Assembly (NCBI GenBank): GCA_030694525.1
Contig: JAUXYG010000038.1
Span: 1-52,630 of the forward strand
DNA from: Legionella sp.
Lineage (GTDB): Bacteria > Pseudomonadota > Gammaproteobacteria > Legionellales > Legionellaceae
Direction of reading: 5' to 3'
Length of the DNA: 52,630 nt
Each line of letters starts with the position of its first letter. The first letter of the stretch is position 1. The notes beneath the pieces were generated by a model. That model was given only the letters and a program-made list of their open reading frames with translations. It had not been told where the DNA came from and did not search any database. Below, one piece after another: positions 28,474 through 38,739 of this stretch. The position numbers and the translations under genes were made by a program.

Positions 28474-29328
28474 TCAGGATCTGGGTTCTGCTTCAATGGT
28501 TTTAATCGCATCAACAGCAGCTGCAGACGAAGTATCGTTAATAACTGGAGCCGTGTTTCCTTTGAGTGCCTCATTTAAAGTAATAAATTTATATCCATTA
28601 CTGCGATATAATTCAATAATATCACCCAGACATAAACTATTGAGTAAATTAGCGTGGATTAATAAAATGTGTTTCACAGGCTTACCGTCAACTTTTTTCG
28701 CTTTTTGATCGGCTCTTAGTGTTTGCTTCCATATAAAATCCAGGTATCGTTTTTTAAACTGCTCAAGACGTTGTGCTCTTTGTCGATAGGGGATGCGATA
28801 AAACTGAGCATTAAACTCATAATCTTTGGTATCAATGGTTACAGGAGCCACAATGTATTGGTGAGCTGTAAGATAATCTAATACTTTTTGTTTTTTCTCA
28901 CCCTTGCTTTCTGCAAGATAAGGATAACGGAAAAATTTAGGTTCGGTCATGACCGAAGCCAAAGTGTTATCTGCGCGTTCGATATCCGCAATATACTTTT
29001 CTGCGGTCAAGGCATTAAGACTTTGATGCGTGTAGGTATGATTGCCTAAAGTTAATCCTTGAGTGCGGAATAACTGTAATAAATCCCATTCATTTTTAGC
29101 TATAGCCCCACCTATGGCAAATCCGGTCGCTGGCACCTGATTTTCAATGAGGGTATTAACTATCGCCATGAATCTATCCTGGGTTCGTTTTAAATTGGCA
29201 GGAGTGCTGGTACCCGAACCTACGAAGGGTAAATCGTCAATAGTTATTGCAATTTCATGCTCTTCGGCAAAGCCAGGATTACTCATAAAACAAACCAGTG
29301 TTAGTACAGCAAGCCATGTGCTTCGCAT
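28474..29328 (-). CDS. Exported polysaccharide deacetylase (NodB family)
   Basis: The ATG at 29328 has GAGGGGA upstream and opens a clear signal peptide (MRSTWLAVLTLVCFMSNPGFAEE), so it is preferred over the frame start at 29412; length is then about 284. NodB motifs are TIDDLPF (catalytic Asp and metal Asp), GNHTYTHQSLN (metal His pair) and FFRYPYL. The long C-terminal part has HILLIHAN (motif 5-like). It probably removes acyl groups from a cell-envelope glycan; the substrate is unknown. Confidence 0.92.
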   Translation of the reverse strand: MRSTWLAVLTLVCFMSNPGFAEEHEIAITIDDLPFVGSGTSTPANLKRTQDRFMAIVNTLIENQVPATGFAIGGAIAKNEWDLLQLFRTQGLTLGNHTYTHQSLNALTAEKYIADIERADNTLASVMTEPKFFRYPYLAESKGEKKQKVLDYLTAHQYIVAPVTIDTKDYEFNAQFYRIPYRQRAQRLEQFKKRYLDFIWKQTLRADQKAKKVDGKPVKHILLIHANLLNSLCLGDIIELYRSNGYKFITLNEALKGNTAPVINDTSSAAAVDAIKTIEAEPRS

Positions 29329-29616
29329 AGTGTTCCCCTCAGCCGGACTTTTATCCGTGTTGTTATATTCTATTGACTTATTAGAGTTTACCTTGAGATT
29401 TGCAGCGTCCAAATGTCAATAGAATTTGATTGTTTTATTTAACTATAGTAGAGAATTTTAAAAAAGAAAGAATGAGCTTAACAGATTGAAATAAAACAAA
29501 ATAATGATGATTTTTTGAGCTATTTTAAACTTAAAATTCGATGAAATTAATTTTTTACTTTGCCTCCAATTATGGTTATGCTGGCTTTTAATTTTTGGAT
29601 CATCAGGGAGAATTTT

Positions 29617-30108
29617 ATGAGGAATGAAAAGCACGACAAAACAAGATTAGCTGCGGATGTTTTTAAGGATTCGGTAAAATTTAATACTCAGCTTGCTACT
29701 CGGGGGTTGGCGCTTTTGTATGCTTTGGAAAAAGCAGCAAGTCAAATAACCTCACCGATTGTGCCAGGTGCTGTTGGAGGTATGGTGCTAGGTGCGATGG
29801 GATTTTTTACCAATCGGCATTTTAGACAACAAGGTGATGTTTCCACAGTATCATTGATTGGAGAGCTTTTGGGAAAAGTGCAATTTACAGCGGGCTTTTT
29901 ATTAATAATGGTTGAGGGCATTAATACCTTTAATGAAACAGACAACATTACTCCACTTAGAAATCTGTTAAAAATGTCTAGTACGGTATTATCTTTAACC
30001 GGCAGCGCCATTGTACTGATCAATTCATATTTATATGGGGAAAGTCCGAAATCCAGCTCGGATATACCTGCGAATATTTTCGAATCAGAGCAGAATAAAA
30101 TATCATAA
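29617..30108 (+). CDS. Small membrane protein of unknown function
   Basis: The ATG at 29617 has GGGAG six bases upstream, giving about 163 residues (MRNEKHDKTRLAADVFK). Hydrophobic segments include PIVPGAVGGMVLGAMGFF, FTAGFLLIMVEGI and TVLSLTGSAIVLINSYLY, suggesting three spans. I recognise no family. It resembles the protein at 22917 in style (glycine-rich spans, no signal peptide), not visibly in sequence. It stands alone. Confidence 0.7.
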   Translation: MRNEKHDKTRLAADVFKDSVKFNTQLATRGLALLYALEKAASQITSPIVPGAVGGMVLGAMGFFTNRHFRQQGDVSTVSLIGELLGKVQFTAGFLLIMVEGINTFNETDNITPLRNLLKMSSTVLSLTGSAIVLINSYLYGESPKSSSDIPANIFESEQNKIS

Positions 30109-30240
30109 TAAAGCCTACATATTCTTCTGCTGCTTCTCAGCAGAAGACCATCACTGATAATTTTAAAATTTTTCATTTATATTGACTATATTTAAGTATA
30201 TGTTTCAGTAAGATGGACACATTATAAAACAAGGATAGTC

Positions 30241-30903
30241 ATGAACCTTTCTCTGCCAAAACCTGTTCTCTATGGATTCGTATTTACCGCTCTGGTTTAC
30301 CTTATAAGTCTGTCTTTTATTGATTACCCTTTGAACACAATTTTGAAACCCATACCTATATTAATCCTAATTATCGGAGTGATCAGGTCTGATTTAATAC
30401 CGTGGGCCAAAATGTCTTTGGTGGGTGCACTGGGATTTTCCATGTTGGGCGACATGATATTAACTATGCCATTTATCGCATTTTTTTTGCAGGCAGGCAT
30501 AGGCTGTTTCTTCGTGACCCATATTTTCTATTCGTTTCTTATGTTGCGTCAATTTCAGTTTTCAAAAACATTTTTAATTTATTATTTCCTGGTTTTATTC
30601 ATGGTGATAATAATGACGGTTTATTTAGTGCCCTATCTTGGACATTTTTTAATTCCAGTTTTGGCTTATATTGGTATTTTATTATTAATGGTTTTTAGCG
30701 CTTTTCAGGTTAAAGATTATCGTCTGATGATGAGTTTTGGTGCTTTAAGTTTTATAGTTTCGGATTATATTTTGGCGTTTAATCTATTTGCCGATCAACA
30801 GAGTGATATGCGAATTATTATCATGCTTACTTATTATTTGGCGCAATTTTTGTTAATAAATGCACTATGTGGTTTGTATAAAAGACATCAGAGTAATGAG
30901 TAG
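30241..30903 (+). CDS. YhhN-family membrane protein (lysoplasmalogenase-like)
   Basis: A 220-residue integral membrane protein with about eight hydrophobic segments. The family's polar residues in the membrane are visible in KPIPILILI, GFSMLGDMIL (Asp) and FIVSDYILAFN (Ser-Asp). Animal TMEM86 relatives hydrolyse lysoplasmalogen; bacterial members are less studied. Followed by a strong terminator. Confidence 0.88.
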   Translation: MNLSLPKPVLYGFVFTALVYLISLSFIDYPLNTILKPIPILILIIGVIRSDLIPWAKMSLVGALGFSMLGDMILTMPFIAFFLQAGIGCFFVTHIFYSFLMLRQFQFSKTFLIYYFLVLFMVIIMTVYLVPYLGHFLIPVLAYIGILLLMVFSAFQVKDYRLMMSFGALSFIVSDYILAFNLFADQQSDMRIIIMLTYYLAQFLLINALCGLYKRHQSNE

Positions 30904-30912
30904 TTGAAATCC

Positions 30913-30940
30913 AAAGGCACCCTAAAGAAGGTGCCTTTTT
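30913..30940. terminator. Intrinsic terminator after the YhhN gene
   Basis: AAAGGCACC-N8-GGTGCCTTT followed by TTT on the + strand. The ankyrin gene on the minus strand ends right here, so it may act in both directions. Confidence 0.9.
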
Positions 30941-33795
30941 TAAAAATAGGGTTTCACTGAATCCATTGGTTTTTCCCTTGTAATATCCTGTAATTCTTTT
31001 CTGTATTGCTTGATAGCCTCAATTGCATCGGTACACGGTTTAAGAAACCTTGAATTACTGCCATAGTTTTCTGGTGTTATACATAGTTCAATTTCCAGAG
31101 ACGGTTTACCAAGCTCTCTCCATATTTTTTGGATAATCTCATATTGATTAAGTAATGATGATTTTAGTTGGGAGGCGTTTCTGGATATTATATTATCGGT
31201 TTGAAGCAGAATATGAATACTGGATTTAGATAGAAAGGGGATGGTTTCTGCGTTTATTTTAATGATAATAGGTTTATCAGGATTACACCCGGCTGCAAAT
31301 AATAAATCCAGACATGGCTTTCCACGGTGCGGAAAAAGAAAATCTACGGTCATAGAGCTAAATAACTCATGAAGCGGTGTTGGTTTATCGGGTGATGGTT
31401 GATCATCAGGATCAAGACCTAACGTAAGAAAATAGTTCAATCCAATAGCATCACCATTATGTGCACAAGCATGAAGTAACGATTTTTCCTGTTCATCGCG
31501 TTGCTTGGGGTCTGCACCAAATCCAACCAGAGTTTCTGCGATTTCTTTAATCAGTATTTGTGATGATTCATCATCAATGATCTCTTTGGCTTGATAAAGA
31601 GCAATAAGCGGAGTAGCACCACTTGTAGGATGGGAGATTAAGTTTGAGATATTTGTTTTATTTGAACATTGCGGATGAGTTTTGCAATTTACATTCGCAC
31701 CTTTTTGACAAAGAAATAACACTTTATCTTTCATATGTTTCAGATCAGGATTTTGAACAGAACCTTCCCCCAGACTATTAAACCGGGTATTAAGTGCCAT
31801 ATGTAATGAGTTGTAATTAAGGTCGTTCACGGCATTTATGTCAGCCCCTTTGGATGTAATCTGTTCAAGTATGTTCATATTCGCGTGTCGCCCACTCTCT
31901 TGAATAGTCTGAGAGATTAAAGCTTTAAAGAAAACGTTTGTTAATGTTGTATTTGATTTAACAACAGCGACCCCCTTATGTGCTGCATAATGTAACGGAG
32001 TATTCCCGCGATTGTCTCTGCTGTCGACATCAATTTTATTTTCTTCGAGTAAACGGGTGACTATTGAAGCATTATTGCGACTAGCCGCCTTATGGAGTGG
32101 TGTTTGACCTTTATTATTACTTGCATTTACATCCGCTCCAAATTTTAAGAGCAGATCAATCATTTCAGGAGTGCTAAATTCGACGGCATAATGCAACGGA
32201 GTATTTCCATGTTTGTCATTACATTCAATATTAATTTCTGTTTTATTTAATAAAGCGTTTACCACATCAAAAGCATTACGCGAAATAGCTTGATGTAGAG
32301 GGCTTTTGCCATCACAATCCTGAGCATTTATATTGGCTGTATTTTTTAATAACAAATCAACAACATCACCATTCCTGGCTGCATGAAGTGGCGTTTGTTC
32401 TCTTTTGTTGCTGGCATTCACTGAGGCATTTGATGAGAGCAGCAGGTTCATTTTTTCAATGTCACCTCGGGTCGCAGCTATATGCAGCGGTGTTACCTGT
32501 TCACCGGATATTGGGATATTATTTTTAAAATGAATACATCCTGATGAATTGGGGTTTGCCCCTAAAGTTAACAATTGGACTACTATTTCATCGGAACCAA
32601 ATTCTACGGCATGATGTAAAGGGCTTCTTTTAAATGGTTTTGAATTACTTTCTTTAGGGTTATCACTATCAATTTCGAGATTAATGGAGGCATTAGGTTC
32701 GCCTATAAAACGAAAGGGTTTTATTGGCGCCAATTTACTAATCAGATCCACTTTAATTTCTTGAGCTAATTCAGAGTGAATTATAGAAATTAGAGGGGCC
32801 GGTTGGGAGTTAAACTGATGTAATTCTTCTGCTCTGCGTGTAACATTCACTCCATTGACTATGTTATCAACATTTTTTGCTAAATCACTTGAGCGTTTAC
32901 CCAACCACTTCATAATGGTTTGATATATGACATTAAAAAATTGTTTGATGACCTGGTAAAAATTAGTAGTCTTAATCAAATGATACGACATTTCATCCAG
33001 ATTTTTTTCAAGGCGACTGATTTTATACGCTAATTGGGTTACATCGTCGACTGTTACGCTCTCTTTGCTCTGTTTAGAAACTGGAAATTCAAGTTCTGCA
33101 TCAATATATGGATAAATGGGAGAAGTTAGATTTTGAATTGTTTGATTCGCTAATTTTCTACTTGCAAGGTGATTTGAATAGGCTTCTTTTGCTTGAGATA
33201 ATGTTTCAGGGTGGTTATTTTCAAGATAACTTGAGGATATTGTCATAACTAATGCTTTGATCGCAACACTATTGTAATGAGCGCATTGATTATGGGCTTT
33301 TTGATTAAGGGAGGTAAAGAGCGTTTGATTATAGTTTATTATTTCTTTTATATTGGCTGTAATTTCTTCAGAGCTTTGGGCATGAATATTATCGTAAGCA
33401 GAGGATTTGTTATAAGATTGATGCGCCAAAGAATTTAATTGATACTGTATGTCTTTTAAATCCTTAAGTTTCTGGTATAGAATTTCTAAAAATTGATGTT
33501 GAATTTCGAGAGGGACAGTTTTTTGAATTTTATGAAAGACGCTACTGATTTTTTCTAGGGTTGAATCATACTCATAATCATCTGTAAATGCATAGTGCTT
33601 TAAGCAAATAATTCCTGCTTTGAGTACATCCAGTTCGTCATTCAGGTAAATCTTATGAGTATTAGTACTGAAGTCTTTAACAAAGGGCGTTTTAATGCCA
33701 CTTTGTGCAAACTGCTTAAAGATATTTTCTGACCATTCCGTAGTTGATTCAATAACCATTTCAAAAGTTACTGGAAAAAGAGTTACAACAAACAT
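30940..33795 (-). CDS. Large ankyrin-repeat protein, putative Dot/Icm effector
   Basis: A 951-residue protein without a signal peptide. Residues 1-380 are helical and unrecognised. Residues about 385-660 carry at least seven ankyrin repeats (SPLHHAVEFG, TPLHIAATRGD, TPLHAARNGD, SPLHQAISRN, TPLHYAVEFS, TPLHKAASRN, TPLHYAAHKG), followed by degenerate ones up to about 850 (NSLHMALN, SLLHACAHNGD, TPLHELF). A charged tail follows. The start ATG lacks a good ribosome site. Large ankyrin proteins of this layout in Legionella are often translocated into host cells; here that is inference. Confidence 0.85.
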   Translation of the reverse strand: MFVVTLFPVTFEMVIESTTEWSENIFKQFAQSGIKTPFVKDFSTNTHKIYLNDELDVLKAGIICLKHYAFTDDYEYDSTLEKISSVFHKIQKTVPLEIQHQFLEILYQKLKDLKDIQYQLNSLAHQSYNKSSAYDNIHAQSSEEITANIKEIINYNQTLFTSLNQKAHNQCAHYNSVAIKALVMTISSSYLENNHPETLSQAKEAYSNHLASRKLANQTIQNLTSPIYPYIDAELEFPVSKQSKESVTVDDVTQLAYKISRLEKNLDEMSYHLIKTTNFYQVIKQFFNVIYQTIMKWLGKRSSDLAKNVDNIVNGVNVTRRAEELHQFNSQPAPLISIIHSELAQEIKVDLISKLAPIKPFRFIGEPNASINLEIDSDNPKESNSKPFKRSPLHHAVEFGSDEIVVQLLTLGANPNSSGCIHFKNNIPISGEQVTPLHIAATRGDIEKMNLLLSSNASVNASNKREQTPLHAARNGDVVDLLLKNTANINAQDCDGKSPLHQAISRNAFDVVNALLNKTEINIECNDKHGNTPLHYAVEFSTPEMIDLLLKFGADVNASNNKGQTPLHKAASRNNASIVTRLLEENKIDVDSRDNRGNTPLHYAAHKGVAVVKSNTTLTNVFFKALISQTIQESGRHANMNILEQITSKGADINAVNDLNYNSLHMALNTRFNSLGEGSVQNPDLKHMKDKVLFLCQKGANVNCKTHPQCSNKTNISNLISHPTSGATPLIALYQAKEIIDDESSQILIKEIAETLVGFGADPKQRDEQEKSLLHACAHNGDAIGLNYFLTLGLDPDDQPSPDKPTPLHELFSSMTVDFLFPHRGKPCLDLLFAAGCNPDKPIIIKINAETIPFLSKSSIHILLQTDNIISRNASQLKSSLLNQYEIIQKIWRELGKPSLEIELCITPENYGSNSRFLKPCTDAIEAIKQYRKELQDITREKPMDSVKPYF

Positions 33796-33955
33796 TGAGG
33801 TACATCACAAGATTAAATTCTGGATTCATTGTATAATTTATAGGCTTTTAAATCAACTGTAAGAAATTAATAATTGCTAATAATTGCATCAGCTTGAATT
33901 TTATTAGAGACAGACAGATTTACTGCGTATTTGTGGAACGAATTAATAGACCAGA

Positions 33956-35572
33956 TCAGGTGTAGACCACTACTTTATTGCGGCCAAGCTGCTTGGCTTT
34001 ATACAATGCTTGATCTGCCTGTTCCACAATGAGGCTGGACGAATCGGTACTTCCATCATAACATGAAATTCCAGCACTAAACGTGACGTAAAATTCTTTG
34101 TTTTCTACGATAAAATGATATTTAGAAAAAGTGATTCTCAGATTATTAACTATATTAGTTGAGTCTTCTATGGTTGAACCAAGCATTATTAGTACAAATT
34201 CTTCTCCCCCGTACCGCCCTACAATGTCTTGACCACGTAGACGTGTTAAAAGAGTAGTCGCCAGTTTTTTTATAACCAGATCACCAACAGGATGTCCGTA
34301 TTGGTCATTAACTTTTTTAAAATTATCTATATCAAGCATTATAAAAGATAATGGCACTTTTGCTTGCTTTGCTCGTGCAAGTTCAACGGATAATTGTTTT
34401 AAAATGCTTGAATGATTTAATAATCCAGTAAGACTATCGGTGGTCATGTAATAATTTAAAATATTAGCTCTTTTTGAACGCGATCTGACTGCGGATATTA
34501 AATGTTGGGGTGAGATGGGCTTTGTTAAAAAGTCGTCGACTCCTAAACTGATCGCAAATAACTTTTTATCTTTATCTTCTTCAGTAGAGAGAAATATTAT
34601 CGGAATTTTAGTGTAGCAAGATTCTTGACGTAAAACAGCTGCCAATTCCAACCCCGTGCACTCTGGCATATAAATATCCATTAACAATAAGTCCGGTTGA
34701 AATTCTTCCAATTCTTTAAATAAATCCAGAGGGTTGTTAATGGCGTGAACAATCATCCCCGCTTGTTTCAAAATAAGTGAATAATAATCGGTTATTGATT
34801 TTGAATCGTCAACAATCAAAATACGGTAAGCTTCTCTTGAGGTCATGCTGCATTTCTGGTTAAAAACCTGGATTAAGTGAGGTAAATCAATGGGTTTTTG
34901 AAAAAATGCTTTAGAACCAGCGCGAATGGCATCCAGACGAGGCAGAATCTCTTCATTGGGAAGTATACAAAATAATATTATCGGAGTTGGAGATTCTTTT
35001 TGGATATTCAGTATTATCTCTGTAGTTGTACTATTGAGGTAATGAGTATCAATGAACATCGCAACAGGTGGTTTTTCCTTTGTTGACATCCTGAGTATAT
35101 CGATATTAGAAATATGATATGAATTAAATCCTAATTGCTTTAAACCATCATTAAGTTGTTGAACTAAAGCTTCCTCCTGCTCCATGATGTAAACACATTT
35201 GTTTTCAATTAACTCCTCTGATTCTGTTTCCAGAAGAGGCATTTTAAGTGAAAGCTCAAGACTTGCTATTGATTTTAATTGGTTTAAAAGGGTGGTAATG
35301 GTTTCCCGATTCACTTCAGTTAAGACGCTAACATTTAAAATGGATTTTAAGAACAATTCCATTTCTCTTGCCGTTTTACTTAATTCAATATATCCATAGG
35401 TTCCAGCTGATCCACATAAACTGTGCACTTCGCGATGAAAATCATGAAATTTTGCCAACTCCCAATTTTTTTGCAATTGGTCCCATAGATGTTCTATTCC
35501 CTGAATTTTCCCTGGAAGATTATTGCTATAATTCTTGATAAGCTGATCCAGTTTTTTTTGTATACTATCCAT
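33956..35572 (-). CDS. HPt-REC-REC-GGDEF response regulator, diguanylate cyclase
   Basis: 538 residues in four domains: an HPt domain (1-105) with REVHSLCGSAGTYG, His50 as phospho-acceptor; a divergent receiver (about 125-240) with FIDTHY, Asp175; a full receiver (250-365) with ILIVDDSKS and LLLMDIYMP, Asp299; and GGDEF (375-538) with catalytic GGEEF at 455-459. An RGQD inhibitory site lies exactly five residues before GGEEF, so product inhibition is likely. The start overlaps the upstream receiver gene by 8 bases. It should make c-di-GMP in response to the relay. Confidence 0.95.
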   Translation of the reverse strand: MDSIQKKLDQLIKNYSNNLPGKIQGIEHLWDQLQKNWELAKFHDFHREVHSLCGSAGTYGYIELSKTAREMELFLKSILNVSVLTEVNRETITTLLNQLKSIASLELSLKMPLLETESEELIENKCVYIMEQEEALVQQLNDGLKQLGFNSYHISNIDILRMSTKEKPPVAMFIDTHYLNSTTTEIILNIQKESPTPIILFCILPNEEILPRLDAIRAGSKAFFQKPIDLPHLIQVFNQKCSMTSREAYRILIVDDSKSITDYYSLILKQAGMIVHAINNPLDLFKELEEFQPDLLLMDIYMPECTGLELAAVLRQESCYTKIPIIFLSTEEDKDKKLFAISLGVDDFLTKPISPQHLISAVRSRSKRANILNYYMTTDSLTGLLNHSSILKQLSVELARAKQAKVPLSFIMLDIDNFKKVNDQYGHPVGDLVIKKLATTLLTRLRGQDIVGRYGGEEFVLIMLGSTIEDSTNIVNNLRITFSKYHFIVENKEFYVTFSAGISCYDGSTDSSSLIVEQADQALYKAKQLGRNKVVVYT

Positions 35573-35957
35573 AATGTTTGTCCCAAGCTTTTCTTATTGA
35601 TTCTGCTAAAGTTAGCGGATCAAATGGTTTTGCGATGATATCAATAGCTCCTAAGGCTTTATATTCCAGAATTTCTTCGTTTTGAATTTTAGCTGTCATA
35701 AATATGGCAGGTATCTTGGAACATTGCTCAATTTTTCGTAATTCTCGTAGTGTGGTTGGACCATCCATCTCAGGCATCATCACATCAAGTAATATTAAAT
35801 CAGGCGTATAGTGCATCAAAGCTTCCATAACCTTATGTCCATCATAACAATATCGCACCGAAAACCCTCCGATATCCTCTAAAGCAATTTGTGCAATTGA
35901 CCGAATATCGGATTCGTCCTCAGCATATAAAATATTTTTTAGCTCTTTGTGAATCAT
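35565..35957 (-). CDS. Single-domain response regulator (CheY-like)
   Basis: 130 residues forming a complete receiver: ILYAEDESD (acidic pair), LILLDVMMPEMDG with Asp58, AIFMTAKI (Thr) and IAKPFDP (Lys). No output domain. A good AAGGA ribosome site lies upstream. It sits between the MHYT hybrid kinase and the HPt-GGDEF protein, so it could carry phosphate from the kinase to the HPt domain. Confidence 0.96.
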   Translation of the reverse strand: MIHKELKNILYAEDESDIRSIAQIALEDIGGFSVRYCYDGHKVMEALMHYTPDLILLDVMMPEMDGPTTLRELRKIEQCSKIPAIFMTAKIQNEEILEYKALGAIDIIAKPFDPLTLAESIRKAWDKHYG

Positions 35958-35984
35958 TATTATATCCTTATAAAACTAATCGCA

Positions 35985-38615
35985 TTACAAAAGATGCACT
36001 ATTGTATTAACCAGGGTTTCATTTGATGAATTAGATTTAATTAACGATTGACTTACAAATTTTTCGTAATCATTGCTCAGTTGCATATTTGAAAAAACCA
36101 AAACAGGGACTTTATGCAACGCTAACAAGGGCAAAATCTCTATTCCATTGCCATCTGGTAATAGTAAATCCAATATAATCAAATCATATTGTTTTTTTTC
36201 TAGCATTTCTTTTGCTTCATGTAACGTACTTGCTATAGATACTTTTGCATATTGCTCGAGTAAAACGCTCACTACATGTTGCGTATCGACATTATCTTCG
36301 ATATGTAATATTTTAGGAATTTCAGATTTACCTCTTTTCTTAACCTTGTTAATAGCCTTTAACAGCTTATTAAAGTTAATGGGTTTATCAAGCCAATCGA
36401 TAACCGAGAAAGCATCTCCGTTAAGCAGAGCCTGTCCAGTATCTCCAATTACTGATACTACTATAATGTGCAACTCCTTTGTTTTATCATCAGCGCGTAA
36501 CTCCCGGATAAACGTGATTCCGTCCTGATCAGGCAATATCAAATCAAGCAGCAATGCATTATAATTATGTTCTTCTAATAAAATTTTAGCTTTTGCTACA
36601 GTTTCTGCGACATCCACGACAAAGCCTGCCGCCTCTAAAAGAGTTTTAAGATATACGGATTGGTCTTCATCATCCTCACAAATAAGCAACCTTTTTTTAA
36701 AATCAGGAGTTTTAGTTGAGTCTTCTTCAGAGTTAGCTGACTTTGAATTTTCCTGGGTAATGGGGAGGTCAAAGTAAAATGTTGTGCTTTTATTGGGTTC
36801 ACTAAAAAAGCCCAACGTACCTCCTAGTTTTTCAATAATGGTCTTACTAATATTAAGACCTAATCCTGTCCCCCCTTTGCCACGGGTGTCTGACGAATCA
36901 GCCTGGGAAAATTTTTTAAATATGCGCGATTGAAATTCTTTAGAAATTCCTGGCCCATGATCAATAACTTCTACCCGTACATAGGTTTTTTGTAGCGTGG
37001 TGATTACCGAAATAGTCTCTCCTTTGGGAGAAAATTTACATGCATTCGAAATCAAATTTGCGAGTACTTGTAATAATCGCCCTAAATCCGTATACACAAA
37101 GATAGGGGTTTCTGGTTGATTAAGCTCAAGGGATACCTCATATTTATCAGCATACATTTTATTTGAAACAACAGATTCGGCAACTATCTGAGTTAGATTA
37201 TGAATTTTTAATTCAAAGTCCATTTTACCTGCTTCAATTTTCTCTATATCCAGAATGTCATTAATCAATAACAACAAACGTTCACAATTATTGTTCGCTA
37301 TGTTTAAGAGTTTATTTGCTTTTTCAGGAAACTCCCCCATAATTCCGCTGACGAGTAATCCTAGAGACCCTCGAATAGAAGTGAGGGGGGTTCTCAATTC
37401 ATGACTCACCACGGATACAAATTCATTTTTTAATTTTTCCGTTCTTTTAAGTTCAGTTATGTCATGGATAATAGCTACTGCGCCCAGGTTTTGTCCTGCT
37501 GAATTAATAATTTTTTGAGCATCAATGACCACATTCCGAACCATGTTATTTTTAAATTTCATCGTAAGCTCCACTCCATGCACTGGCTCGCCTTTTAACG
37601 CGAGATGAAGTGGGAATTGCTCATTATCAAGACGCTTATCATTTTTGGTATAAAGACTAAAATAATTTTGTAAATCATCCAGACTTAATTTATCTTTGGT
37701 TGAATTAATATTTTTTTGTAACGTACAATTTAAAACAGTTATTCTTCCCTGAGCATCGCATGCGATTATTCCATCCTCCAGGTTATCCAGCATTGCATTT
37801 AAAAAATCTTTCTCATTACCCACCGCTGTTATCATTTTTTTATAATTATTTGAAACAATTAGGGCTAGCCCAATAATCATCGCAGTAATTCCGGCAATGA
37901 AGAAGGCCAGATAGTTTGGAGGAATAGCCTGGTTGCTTGTGAGCATGATATGAGCTGTTTTGGGGGTAAATACAGCTGCTGCCATGCCGGTGTAATGCAT
38001 GCCACAAATGGCAAGTCCCATGATTAATGAACTGATTATTTTTAAGTTAAATTGTCTGCCAGGGGTACCAATATTACTTTGTAATGCCAAATATATGGCA
38101 GCTTCTGAAGCAGCAATACCTATGATAATAGAGAGAAAAAATAAACCTGGTAGATAATGAATGTTGGTATGGAGTCGCATGCCTTCCATTCCCATATAAT
38201 GCATGGTGGATATAGCGAGACCAATTATTAATCCTCCCAGAGCAAACTGGGTAATGGTATAATTTTCTTTTTGAATGATAAATAAAGCGATGGCTGATGC
38301 AAATATTGCCATAAGTAAAGAGCTTAGAGTCCATCCAAGTTCATATTCCATTGGCATTGGCATGATAAAGGCTAGCATCCCGATAAAATGCATCGACCAA
38401 ATTCCTGCCCCCATGGCGAATGCACCCCCTATTAACCAATAAGTTTTTGCGTGTATGTCTTGCTCTGCACGTAATCGACCTACGAGATTTAGTGCAACAT
38501 ATGAGGCCAGAACTGCAATTACATAAGACAGTATTACTAAAACATAGTCATATTGGCCGCTGATTGCATCCCTAGGAATTGCAGCAATTTGAAACCAATT
38601 GGAAAATATATCCAT
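35985..38615 (-). CDS. MHYT-sensor hybrid histidine kinase with two receivers
   Basis: 876 residues. The N-terminal seven-span MHYT sensor has three motifs (MHFIGM at 75, MHYMGM at 138, MHYTGM at 206), proposed to bind copper and sense O2, CO or NO. A PAS domain follows (about 265-390), then HisKA with SHELRTPLTS (His405), an ATPase domain (ISNACKFSPKG, GGTGLGLNIS), receiver 1 (LLLDLILPDQDG, Asp691) and receiver 2 (LIILDLLLPDGNG, Asp816). An AAGGACG site precedes the ATG. First gene of the three-gene signalling operon. Confidence 0.95.
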   Translation of the reverse strand: MDIFSNWFQIAAIPRDAISGQYDYVLVILSYVIAVLASYVALNLVGRLRAEQDIHAKTYWLIGGAFAMGAGIWSMHFIGMLAFIMPMPMEYELGWTLSSLLMAIFASAIALFIIQKENYTITQFALGGLIIGLAISTMHYMGMEGMRLHTNIHYLPGLFFLSIIIGIAASEAAIYLALQSNIGTPGRQFNLKIISSLIMGLAICGMHYTGMAAAVFTPKTAHIMLTSNQAIPPNYLAFFIAGITAMIIGLALIVSNNYKKMITAVGNEKDFLNAMLDNLEDGIIACDAQGRITVLNCTLQKNINSTKDKLSLDDLQNYFSLYTKNDKRLDNEQFPLHLALKGEPVHGVELTMKFKNNMVRNVVIDAQKIINSAGQNLGAVAIIHDITELKRTEKLKNEFVSVVSHELRTPLTSIRGSLGLLVSGIMGEFPEKANKLLNIANNNCERLLLLINDILDIEKIEAGKMDFELKIHNLTQIVAESVVSNKMYADKYEVSLELNQPETPIFVYTDLGRLLQVLANLISNACKFSPKGETISVITTLQKTYVRVEVIDHGPGISKEFQSRIFKKFSQADSSDTRGKGGTGLGLNISKTIIEKLGGTLGFFSEPNKSTTFYFDLPITQENSKSANSEEDSTKTPDFKKRLLICEDDEDQSVYLKTLLEAAGFVVDVAETVAKAKILLEEHNYNALLLDLILPDQDGITFIRELRADDKTKELHIIVVSVIGDTGQALLNGDAFSVIDWLDKPINFNKLLKAINKVKKRGKSEIPKILHIEDNVDTQHVVSVLLEQYAKVSIASTLHEAKEMLEKKQYDLIILDLLLPDGNGIEILPLLALHKVPVLVFSNMQLSNDYEKFVSQSLIKSNSSNETLVNTIVHLL

Positions 38616-38739
38616 AAACGTCCTTGTGAAAACTATTGTTACAATCCATTCATTTAATTATAACATAGATAATTGACCTCTCTCTGAGAGTTAATAACTT
38701 TGAAATTTTGTAAGATATTTCCTGTGAGTATAGTAATCA

